A stretch of 17,181 nucleotides of DNA from Planctomycetaceae bacterium. Its GTDB lineage: Bacteria > Planctomycetota > Planctomycetia > Pirellulales > Pirellulaceae. Both the position numbers and the translations under genes were made by a program. Location: contig REEF01000937.1 of the NCBI GenBank assembly GCA_007695205.1, positions 1-17,181 on the forward strand, given 5' to 3'. Shown here piece after piece: positions 6,737 through 14,800 of the stretch (positions are counted from its first letter, which is position 1; every line of letters starts with the position of its first letter). Under the pieces are notes generated by a model, which saw only the letters and a program-made list of their open reading frames with translations, searched no databases and was not told the DNA's origin.

Positions 6737-8422
6737 ATGGCATCGCAAAACGCAATCGGGATCGATCTGGGCACCACATTTTCCGCATTCGCCTATCTGG
6801 ATCGGAATGGGATGCCGCAGACGATCGCCAATCTGGAAGGTGACTTGGTCACACCCAGCGCTGTATTCTTTGACTATGGCGAAGCGGTGGTGGGACGCGA
6901 GGCGATCAAGGCGGCTTCCTACGAGCCCGAAGCGGTGGCCATGTTCGCCAAGCGGGATGTTGGCAAGCCGCTGTACCATCGTCCGATTCGCGGACAACAC
7001 CTGCCGCCGGAAGTGATTTTGGCGGCTGTGCTGCGGAAGCTGAAAGACGACGCCGCCATCAAGCTGGATCAGGTCGAGGAAGGGGTGATCACGGTTCCCG
7101 CTTTTTTCAATGAACCGAAACGCAAGGCCGTCATGGACGCTGGGCGACTGGCCGGCCTGAAGGTGCTGGACATCATCAACGAACCGACCGCCGCCGCGAT
7201 CGCTTACGGAGTCCAAGCGGGGTTTGTAACCAAGGACGGCCTAGTGCGCGAGCCCGAGACGATCCTGGTCTATGATTTGGGAGGCGGGACGTTTGATGTC
7301 ACCCTGATGAAGATCGAGGGCAGCGCCTACACCGCATTGGCCACCGACGGCGACTCGCAACTGGGTGGGATCGACTGGGATCAACGCATCGTTCAATTCC
7401 TGGCGGAAGCGTTCCTGGAAAAACATCGTATCGACCCGCGAGAGGATGCCGCCGCTCATCAGGCGTTGATGCGCGAAGCGGAAGAGGCCAAGCGGGGGCT
7501 GAGCACCCGCAGCAATTTGACGGTGCGTTTTGCGCACCAGGGACGGCGTATCCAGGTCGCGCTGAGTCGCGAAGAATTCGAATCGCTGACCGCGGATCTG
7601 GTCCAGCGAACGATTTTTACGGCCGACAAGCTGTTGCGGGACGCGAGAAGCAGTTGGGCGGAGATCACCCGCATCCTGCTGGTCGGTGGTTCGACCCGGA
7701 TGCCCATGATCGCGGCGGAATTGGAACAGCAGTCCGGGATGAGCGTCGACCGCTCGATTTCGCCCGACGAGGCCGTCGCGCACGGTGCGGCTCTGTATGC
7801 TGGATTTCTTCAGCGGGGAGGCCGTGCGGCGGATCGCAATCTGGCGGTGAAGAATGTCAACTCGCACGATCTGGGAGTTCTCGGGCTGGAAAAAGAAACG
7901 GGCATGAAACGGCGACGCACCATGATCCCTCGCAATACGACCCTGCCCGCTCGCAGTCGCAGCCGCTTTGTCACCCATCGCGTCAATCAACAGCGCGTGG
8001 TGATCCATGTGGTCGAAGGCGGCGATGACAGCGGAAAGAATGCCACCCCGATCGGAAAGTGCATCGTCAGCGACTTGCCCCCGCGTTTACCCGCCAAAAC
8101 ACCCGTGATCGTCCAGTTCTTCTACGCCGCCAACGGCCGACTGAGTGTCAAGGCGGCACTGCCCGATGTCGGTGTCGAAGCTTCGACAACCATCGAAAAG
8201 GCTTATGGGCTTAGCGAAGAAGAGCTGGTTGAGTGGGAATCCCGGATCGCCCAAGGCAAATACCTGCTGGAGGTCGAGCGTCCCAAACGGGGTGTGGACG
8301 AGACCGAAGCCTGGTTCGCCGCACCACCAGCCGCTGATGCCGAGCCCAATCAAGATTTTGACGGCCCCCACGTTTTCCAGGAAAACGAGGATTCCGAGAT
8401 CTTTTCCGACTTGGAGTTCTGA
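6737..8422 (+). CDS. Hsp70-family chaperone without helical lid (DnaK/HscC-like)
   Basis: The 561-residue product has a full actin-like nucleotide-binding domain. Phosphate-1 loop IGIDLGTTFSA is at 7-17, the catalytic-lysine region FAKRDVGK at 70-77, EPTAAAIAYG at 149-158, phosphate-2 YDLGGGTFDVTL at 179-190 and the adenosine motif LLVGGSTRMP at 314-323. A β substrate-binding domain follows (about 370-500; linker region VKNVNSHDLGVLGLE). The C-terminal α-helical lid of DnaK is missing or nearly so; instead there is a short Pro/Asp/Glu-rich tail ending EIFSDLEF. DnaK itself is about 640 residues, so this is an accessory Hsp70, nearest in layout to HscC-type proteins. No dnaJ or grpE is adjacent. 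GAGG (6724-6727) nine bases upstream supports the ATG. It follows the membrane protein by 68 bp and precedes the STAS gene by 42 bp. Confidence 0.88.
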   Translation: MASQNAIGIDLGTTFSAFAYLDRNGMPQTIANLEGDLVTPSAVFFDYGEAVVGREAIKAASYEPEAVAMFAKRDVGKPLYHRPIRGQHLPPEVILAAVLRKLKDDAAIKLDQVEEGVITVPAFFNEPKRKAVMDAGRLAGLKVLDIINEPTAAAIAYGVQAGFVTKDGLVREPETILVYDLGGGTFDVTLMKIEGSAYTALATDGDSQLGGIDWDQRIVQFLAEAFLEKHRIDPREDAAAHQALMREAEEAKRGLSTRSNLTVRFAHQGRRIQVALSREEFESLTADLVQRTIFTADKLLRDARSSWAEITRILLVGGSTRMPMIAAELEQQSGMSVDRSISPDEAVAHGAALYAGFLQRGGRAADRNLAVKNVNSHDLGVLGLEKETGMKRRRTMIPRNTTLPARSRSRFVTHRVNQQRVVIHVVEGGDDSGKNATPIGKCIVSDLPPRLPAKTPVIVQFFYAANGRLSVKAALPDVGVEASTTIEKAYGLSEEELVEWESRIAQGKYLLEVERPKRGVDETEAWFAAPPAADAEPNQDFDGPHVFQENEDSEIFSDLEF

Positions 8423-8464
8423 ACCAAAAGAAGAAGCTGACCCCCTACTAAGGAGCAGTTCGAC

Positions 8465-8815
8465 ATGTCGAGCATCATCAAAGAACAGAAAGACGGCGTC
8501 CTGTTTGTGACCATCGATCGGGAACGTTTGGTGGATGACCTGAGCCTGCAAGGAGTGCAGCACGAGATTCTCGAGATCCTGGAGGAAAAGGAACCGAAGC
8601 TCGTCCTGGACCTGCATCGCGTTGCCTTTGTGGCGTCGGCGGCCTTGGGCATGCTGGTCCGATTCCGCAAAAGGCGAGGTGAGCATGGGTTTTCGCTGAA
8701 GCTGTGTGCGGTAAGCGACGCGGTCGACGAGACGTTTCGCATCACGGGCTTGAACACCCTGTTCGAAGTTTACAAAACTCGGGAAGATGCGATGAAATCG
8801 TTCGATGATGGGTGA
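8465..8815 (+). CDS. STAS-domain protein, anti-sigma-factor-antagonist type
   Basis: A 116-residue single STAS domain. In partner-switching systems such proteins bind an anti-sigma or serine kinase when dephosphorylated and are released on phosphorylation. The core reads LVLDLHRVAFVASAALGMLV; S58 occupies the position of the SpoIIAA phospho-serine, although the usual D(S/T)xG is altered to ASAA, so phospho-switching is plausible but unproven. A strong AAGGAG (8450-8455) lies nine bases before the ATG. No kinase, phosphatase or sigma factor is adjacent. Position at the end of the motor/chaperone block suggests it acts with those genes, but it could serve a distant partner. Confidence 0.82.
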   Translation: MSSIIKEQKDGVLFVTIDRERLVDDLSLQGVQHEILEILEEKEPKLVLDLHRVAFVASAALGMLVRFRKRRGEHGFSLKLCAVSDAVDETFRITGLNTLFEVYKTREDAMKSFDDG

Positions 8816-8867
8816 TGCGATCGAAAAAGAAGATCTGAAGCGAAAAGGTCGTACCACCGTCCGCATC

Positions 8868-8891
8868 CAGCCGGCTCTGGTACCGGTTTTT
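8868..8891 (+). terminator. Weak candidate intrinsic terminator after the STAS gene
   Basis: GCCGG/CCGGT (with one G-T pair) forms a short stem around an eight-base loop at about 8870-8887 and runs into TTTTTC. It lies about 55 bp past the STAS stop and before a candidate promoter, which is a sensible place for the block to end. The stem is only five base pairs. Confidence 0.3.
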
Positions 8892-8902
8892 CTTCGATTC
8901 CT

Positions 8903-8930
8903 TTGACGAGCTCCGATCAAGTGTTATGGT
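8903..8930 (+). promoter_or_regulatory. Candidate sigma-70 promoter for the transglutaminase-like gene
   Basis: TTGACG (8903-8908, five of six -35 bases) and TATGGT (8925-8930, four of six -10 bases) are 16 bp apart and lie 66 bp before the ATG at 8997. With the terminator-like hairpin just upstream, this suggests the gene is transcribed separately from the preceding block. Confidence 0.4.
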
Positions 8931-8996
8931 TGAACGTCAGCTTGGACAGCCTGCCTTTCCTCCGCCCCACTAGATCTCACTTGATTGGAGTCCAAA

Positions 8997-10163
8997 ATGT
9001 GCGCGACGATTCTTTTGGCACTGCTGGGTGTTTGGAACGCTGCAGGAGCAACGATCCCCCAGCAGAACGTCGAAGAACAGAACGAATTCTTCGAAAGGTA
9101 CTGGGGGACCGAGTTCGAGTGGCGCTTTGACGAGCTGCCCACCCAAGGGACCGTTCCCGAGTACCGCGTTCCCTACTCAGGGTACATCTATCCGGATCGA
9201 TCCGGCGGGACGGTCGTGATGATGCAGAAGTACGACCGAGCATTCCATGGCGGGCAGTTCCCGGCAACCGCCTGGGAACGATGGGATAATTCCGCTTATG
9301 ACAAACCGACCACTCAACGTGGCGGCCTGTTTGGCATGCGACAGACCACCGTGATGCAGACACCGCATTGGCACGGGCACTGCAACGGCTGGGCCGCCGC
9401 CGCCATCCGCCACGCCGAACCACAGAACAACGTGACTCGCAACGGTGTGGTTTTCACTCCTGCCGACATCAAGGGCTTGTTGGCCGAAATCTATATCTAC
9501 AACGAGATCCTCCACCTGGCCTACGGCGGGTACAGGATGAACGCAGGCCTGTTCCACGCGGTGATCACCAACTGGTTGGGACGCGGCGGGCATCCGATCG
9601 GCATGGACGCGGACCCGGGCCGAGAACGATGGAATTATCCGATCTACGGCTACGCCATCTCGTCGGCCCGTCGCTCGGATCGCGAAGTGGTGGTCAGGAT
9701 GAATCTGGTCAGCGCTCGCGATACCAATCGGGAGTATCAGCAGAGTCCGCGGTATTCTCGCACCCGACAATTCCACTACGTGTTGAACCTGGACAGCGAG
9801 GGGCGGATCATCGGCGGATCGTTCTATCGCGATAGTTCTCGGATCGCCTTGCTCTGGATGCCGCTACGCCCAAAACCGGGCCGCGAGCCGGGAAACGAAC
9901 GCGGGAACCCCCACCTGGATATCGATGAAGTTTTGGCGATCTGGCGCGATTCGGTCTCTGACGAAATGCGTCAAAAATGGCCGGTGATCGATCCGCCCAT
10001 CCACGATCGCGTTCTGAATAAGGACCTGCTGACGGGCTTGATCCCCGTCCAAGATCCTTACGGCACGGCCGAACCGGAACAATTGGCAGACGCCAATGAC
10101 CTGGTCGAACTTCCCGCCTCCAACGACCCCAGTGAATCGACCGAAAACGCGCTGAGCAACTGA
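8997..10163 (+). CDS. Secreted transglutaminase-like protein (oomycete elicitor type)
   Basis: The 388-residue product starts with a signal peptide (MCATILLALLGVWNAAGA). PHWHGHCNGWAAAAI surrounds a putative nucleophile C129; FHAVITNWLG gives H187 and GMDADPGRERWNYPIYGY gives D204. A Cys-His-Asp order with the phrases CNGWAAAA, D-x-x-x-G and WN-x-P-x-x-GY resembles the elicitor transglutaminase family first described in Phytophthora and also found in bacteria. That family makes protein cross-links or acts as an amidase or peptidase; the substrate here is unknown. A TTG at 8985 would add four residues, but the ATG is preceded by GGAG with six-base spacing and begins exactly at the signal peptide, so it is preferred. 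The C-terminal 50 residues are acidic and Asn/Pro/Ser-rich, probably disordered. Family assignment is from remembered motif similarity. Confidence 0.65.
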   Translation: MCATILLALLGVWNAAGATIPQQNVEEQNEFFERYWGTEFEWRFDELPTQGTVPEYRVPYSGYIYPDRSGGTVVMMQKYDRAFHGGQFPATAWERWDNSAYDKPTTQRGGLFGMRQTTVMQTPHWHGHCNGWAAAAIRHAEPQNNVTRNGVVFTPADIKGLLAEIYIYNEILHLAYGGYRMNAGLFHAVITNWLGRGGHPIGMDADPGRERWNYPIYGYAISSARRSDREVVVRMNLVSARDTNREYQQSPRYSRTRQFHYVLNLDSEGRIIGGSFYRDSSRIALLWMPLRPKPGREPGNERGNPHLDIDEVLAIWRDSVSDEMRQKWPVIDPPIHDRVLNKDLLTGLIPVQDPYGTAEPEQLADANDLVELPASNDPSESTENALSN

Positions 10164-10204
10164 TCGCCGTTGCCGGCCGATAACGCAGCCATGTCTCCGC
10201 GAAG

Positions 10205-10228
10205 CAGGACGGAATTCGTTCCGTCCTG
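10205..10228. repeat. AGGACGGAA palindrome with TTCG loop
   Basis: CAGGACGGAA and TTCCGTCCTG pair perfectly (10 bp) around TTCG, a very stable tetraloop in RNA. The AGGACGGA/TCCGTCCT outer arms are the same as in the palindromes near 1034-1150, so this is probably another member of that dispersed family. It sits 41 bp past the transglutaminase-like stop and may aid termination (it is followed by TCTTCGTTTAT). Confidence 0.75.
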
Positions 10229-10286
10229 TCTTCGTTTATAATTGGTTACCAAATTTTGGACCAATTCCTTGGAGACCTTCGGTCGG

Positions 10287-10328
10287 CGGTTTCGGCGGGG
10301 TCAGAGACCCGCGCCGAACCGTTTTGTT
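10287..10328 (+). terminator. Strong intrinsic terminator between convergent genes
   Basis: CGGTTTCGGCGGGGTC (10287-10302) pairs with GACCCGCGCCGAACCG (10306-10321) around AGA; there is one bulged base and one mismatch in a stem of about 15 bp. GTTTTGTT follows immediately, as expected for an intrinsic terminator of the rightward gene. The leftward lipoprotein gene stops at 10337 just beyond, so the hairpin could also serve it, but that side has no good T-run. Confidence 0.65.
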
Positions 10329-10336
10329 ACCGCCGC

Positions 10337-11752
10337 TTAGGGCGGTTGGCCGATGCACAGCAGATGTCGATAGGTGCGAAAGTACCAGCGGCCGTCCAGC
10401 AGGGCGGGCGAGGCGAACACGTAGCTGTCTAGCTGATTGACGTGCAGCAGTTCGAATTCGGGGCCCGCTCGCACCACCAGCGTCTGCCCGTCATCGACGG
10501 TGATGAAGACTTTACCATCCACGCCGATCGGCGACGACGAGATCCCATGCCCGACCGCCTCGCCCTCCAATCGCTCTCGATACATCATCTCGCCGGTCGC
10601 CGCATCGTGACACGTCAGGACTCGGATCATATCGTTCAGCGTGTACAGGTAGCCCTGGTACAGCAACGGGGAAGGCACAAACGGCGATCCTCGCGTTTCT
10701 CGCCACACCAAACGGTCGCCGGTCACATCGCCCGAGCCGCCTGGTCGAATGGCCAAGGTGGGGCCTTGGCGGCCGGACGAGGCGAAGATCAGCCCTTCCC
10801 CCACCACAGGCGAGGGGACCACTTCTGCGGTCAAACCGTCACAATTCCAGAGCAACGCACCGGTCAGAGGGTCATAGGCCTGGACTTGCATCTGGCTGCT
10901 GGTGACGATTTTGTCCCGAGCCGTACCGGCTTGGTTCACCGCGCGAACCGCGATCGGAGAACTCCATCCCACCCTGGCACTTCGCTCGGTGCGCCACACC
11001 TGCTGGCCCGATTCTCGGTCAAACGCGGCGATGAACGACCCGTCCGGCCCGCCATGATCCTGGAAGAGGATCACGAGGTTTTCGTAAAGCAAAGGCGAGC
11101 AAGCCGTGCCACGGGATACGTTGCGAATCGAGCCCAAATCCTGGTGCCAGACGACGTTTCCATCAAAATCGACGGCCAGTAGCCCATGGTTACCGAAATA
11201 GGCGTAAACACGTTGCCCGTCGGTGACCGGCGTACTCGACGCGTAACTGCTCTTGGGCCAGCCCTCTTCGGGTTCGGCTCGCTGCGGCACAAAGGTCTCC
11301 CATAACAGTTGCCCATCGTCGCGCCGAAAACAGAGCACCGACCGCACTCGGTCGTCGTTATCCAAGAATACGCGGTCGCCCTGCTGACCGAGAATCTGCT
11401 GGATGGGCTCGTCCAGATACTGGTCGTATGCCGTCGTCAAAAAGATGCGATCATCCCAGACGATGGGCGAACTGTGACCTCGGCCCGGCACTTCCGATCG
11501 CCACACCACGTTTTCTTCGTGCGACCAACGATCGGGGTAGCCCGCCGAATCGACCACACTCTGCCGCGACGGTCCCCGCCACTGCGGCCACTGTTGGGTC
11601 GCCCCCTCTCCCACCGGCTCGATCATCCGCACCTCGACCCGCTCGCCCGCGTCGACAGCGGCTGGCGGGTGCCCGACACAGCCGGTCAACAACCAGCCAC
11701 AAGCGATCAGCGGCAGCAGACGTGGTCCTGCCGTGCGTCGCCCTCGACACAT
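10337..11752 (-). CDS. Lipoprotein with PQQ-like β-propeller repeats
   Basis: The product is a secreted or periplasmic lipoprotein. RGRR is followed by the hydrophobic LLPLIACGWLL and the lipobox LTGC, giving a lipidated Cys25. The mature part opens with WPQWRGPSR, typical of planctomycete PQQ-propeller proteins. It then repeats the blade pattern of a β-strand pair plus A-x-D-x-x-[ST]-G-x-x-[VL]-W (FDRESGQQVWRTE, YDPLTGALLWNCD, HDAATGEMMYRE), about seven or eight blades to the C-terminus. No quinoprotein dehydrogenase residues are evident, so it is probably a binding or assembly propeller (BamB-like) rather than an enzyme. The start is uncertain. The ATG at 11860 overlaps the upstream stop as ATGA, and the ATG at 11800 has a G-rich tract upstream. 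The chosen ATG at 11752 best fits a lipoprotein signal but has no Shine-Dalgarno. It is third in a leftward exported-protein operon. Confidence 0.85.
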   Translation of the reverse strand: MCRGRRTAGPRLLPLIACGWLLTGCVGHPPAAVDAGERVEVRMIEPVGEGATQQWPQWRGPSRQSVVDSAGYPDRWSHEENVVWRSEVPGRGHSSPIVWDDRIFLTTAYDQYLDEPIQQILGQQGDRVFLDNDDRVRSVLCFRRDDGQLLWETFVPQRAEPEEGWPKSSYASSTPVTDGQRVYAYFGNHGLLAVDFDGNVVWHQDLGSIRNVSRGTACSPLLYENLVILFQDHGGPDGSFIAAFDRESGQQVWRTERSARVGWSSPIAVRAVNQAGTARDKIVTSSQMQVQAYDPLTGALLWNCDGLTAEVVPSPVVGEGLIFASSGRQGPTLAIRPGGSGDVTGDRLVWRETRGSPFVPSPLLYQGYLYTLNDMIRVLTCHDAATGEMMYRERLEGEAVGHGISSSPIGVDGKVFITVDDGQTLVVRAGPEFELLHVNQLDSYVFASPALLDGRWYFRTYRHLLCIGQPP

Positions 11753-11856
11753 TTTCGTCTGATGGTGATCAAAACTTCGGAGCCCTGCGTTGGGTCTCAT
11801 CGTTACCCCCCCCTCTCTCAGAATCCACTGATGGCTATCCGCATTTTGGCGGCCAC

Positions 11857-14800
11857 TCATTCCTGCAGTATAAACGCGCCGATGGGCTTGAGGAAACCCT
11901 TGGTTTCTGCAAACAAGCGGTCCGAACAGTGTTCATCCATCTCAATCGCAGGGGAGAATAAGGAATCAGGATCAGCAAATGCCGCGCGGATGGTTCGAAG
12001 ATCAAGTTGGCTGTGCCGAAGGTCCGGCCATCGTCGCGGCGGCTGATCGACGGGCTGCGAAGCACCTGTGGGGCTCCGTGGCGGAAAGGAATCGTTCAAC
12101 GACCCCGCACCATCCCATCCCTCGTGCCGATCCGAAGCGAATGAAGCCGCTTGCCCCTCGCCACGATCATCGATCGCCGCCGAATGGTTCAGATGATGCA
12201 CGACCATCAAAACGTCCAGGGGAATCAGCAAACCATCGCCGCTGACATCCGGAAACCAGGCCGCGCCAGGCTGCTCGGCGGTCCGTACCGGCAGCCGGCC
12301 TCGATTGCCGAAATTGATCTCGTTGATCAACATCAACACGTCCGACGGTGTCACCGTGCCATCGCCGTCGACGTCGAAACGATTGACGGGATTCTGCCAA
12401 TCCTGGACACCCCAGCCGGTGACGGCCGAGACCAGCAGCGTGGATTCGCCGAGCATCGACAAGGCCGATTCGTAAAGCCCTGCAGTGTCCGGCGCGAAAG
12501 TTACCAGGAACGATCGCTGCTGTCCGGCAGGAATGGTCCACGAATCGTCGCCGTCGTCCAGCAATGCGATGGCAAAGGGATCGTCCAACGAGTCGGCTAG
12601 AACCATCACTGTCTGGTCGGTAGGGTTGTCGATCACCACGGTCTGTTGATGCGGCAGGAAGATAACCGTCGGCCTTAATTGGATCGGCGTATGCTCGATC
12701 TCTGGTCGAATATGGACTTGAAACGAGGCCAACGAAGCATCTGCCTGGACTGCATTGCCAGCCGTGTCCAGGACCTGATCGGCATTTAACGCGATCGTGT
12801 AGTGGCCACGATCGGATGCATCCCAGGAGCCGCCCGGCGGCGTGATCCGATAGCTGACGGTACGCGGCGTCCCATCGTCCTCGGGATCGACCAAGAGGAA
12901 CTGAGCTTGCTGATAGAAGTCACCTGGCCCCGAGACCGTCACCTGGCCATCCGCCAGACTGGCCACGTCGATGGCCACGTTGTCTGAGTAGTCGATGGTA
13001 AACCAATAGTCGACCTGGCCCGTTTGCCATTGAACCACATCCGAGGCGTCGACCGAGTTGATCACGGGTGGCTCGTTATCCAATAGATAGCTCTCATCGA
13101 TTTCTGGTGGGCCTTCCATCAACCGATTACCAGCAAGGTCCACGATCGTAAAGTCAGGTGCCAGCGCCAAACCGACACCCCCGTTGAAACCAGCCAGATC
13201 GCCCCCCGAGACCGTCACGTCGTAAACGGCATCACCGATCACGACCACATCCGTCACCGTCGCTGTTGTCGCACCCTGGACAACAAAATCCAGTCCATCC
13301 ACGTCCTGGACGGCGCCGCTGAACGTCACGCGGAACACCAGCACGTCCGCATTGGTGGGGCTGGTCGCAGGATCCTGTCGCTGAAAGGAATGAACCACGG
13401 TTGGGATCGCCACCGAAGTCACCGGAAACAGGTTGCTGCTAGCGATTCGCCCGTTGCGCCCGTCAGCACGCAGAAACATCTGTTCGGCCGGTTCGTTCAC
13501 GGTGACCGAACCTGCCCAGACGCCGTCGATGAATTCGCCGGTAACCGTCGGAGCGATCGATACAGGAATCGATGTCGAAGCGAATGTCAACCGGATATTG
13601 GGTATCCGGTTGTCTGCGGAAACGTTCGGCCAAGTAGTACCCGACCAGGTCAAGGGATCGCCATGATTGCTATCCGAATAGGCGAGTGCCGAGCGAGCCG
13701 TTCCCGTATCGGTGGCACGGACCCCACCATCGCTAGTCCATGAACGGTTGTTGTGGCTAAAGTCGATCATCAAGTTATCCATGCCGTTGTATTCGAACGG
13801 CGTGGTGAATTCGAAAAATCGCCAACCGGTCGAACCACGCGGTTCTTTTGCCTGATAAACGGTCACCCAATCCGTGGCGTCCAGCGAGGCGGTTGCGTAG
13901 CTGTCCAGCGACGTGTGCTTCATGCGGATCGTCCAGTCGTTCAGTTCCTGGCCGGGGATCGTCACCACATCCAGCGCCAATCCGCTGATCGTTGCCGCCT
14001 GGCCAACTTCGCTTTGCAGGTAGATCACTTGCGTACGGCTGTCATGCCAACGAGTACGAAACGGGTGTCGAAAGGATTCATCGCCCTGGCCGATGCTGAT
14101 TTCGCCGGGCTCAGCAATCGATGCGAAACCAGCCAGATCGACCGTATCGGTAAAGCTGGTGACGGTTGTTCCCTGGCTATCCCGAGCCGTGATGGTCACC
14201 GGAAATGCACTGCCCACCGACTGGTCCTCGATCGGGTCCCAGTGGAAATCGATGGCAGCATCCGGGATCCATTGCAGCCACTGTTCGATCAGCGTTTGGT
14301 TGGAGGAGGTCAACCGGGTTGCTCCGCTCAGACCGGATGAGGACAGATTAAAGCCGTGCAGGCCGATCACGCGAGGCTGCCCTGACGCGCGGCTCCAGAC
14401 CGGACTGCCGCTGGAGCCCGACGCTGTTTCCGCGTCATAGAGCAGACGAAGATCCTCGACCCGCGTGACCGGACCGGGCATCTCCCACATCGTGCTGGTT
14501 CCAGCGCCGTCCACTTCGAACGGATAACCGGTCGGGTAGACGATCTCGGCCGGAGAAGTCGGTGGGTCGTAGTTGAACTGTAACGGCACGTAGGTCGTCA
14601 ACCCGATCGAAGCCATGGAAGGTTCGTAAAACACGGCCGCGTAATCGTGTCGTGTATGCGTCGTGGTATAACCCGAGCCCGCTTGGATGTACTGGTCGTT
14701 GGTCTCCCAACCGCTGGCCGTGATTCGACCGAAGGGCCGGACAATCGCACCCGCCCCGAACTCTTGGTATTGACCGGGCGAGATCTGGACGCTGGTGGCG

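Noticed and set aside
10442..11182. Rightward open frame antisense to the propeller gene
   Set aside because: The leftward frame shows repeated β-propeller blades and a lipobox; the antisense translation shows no domain.
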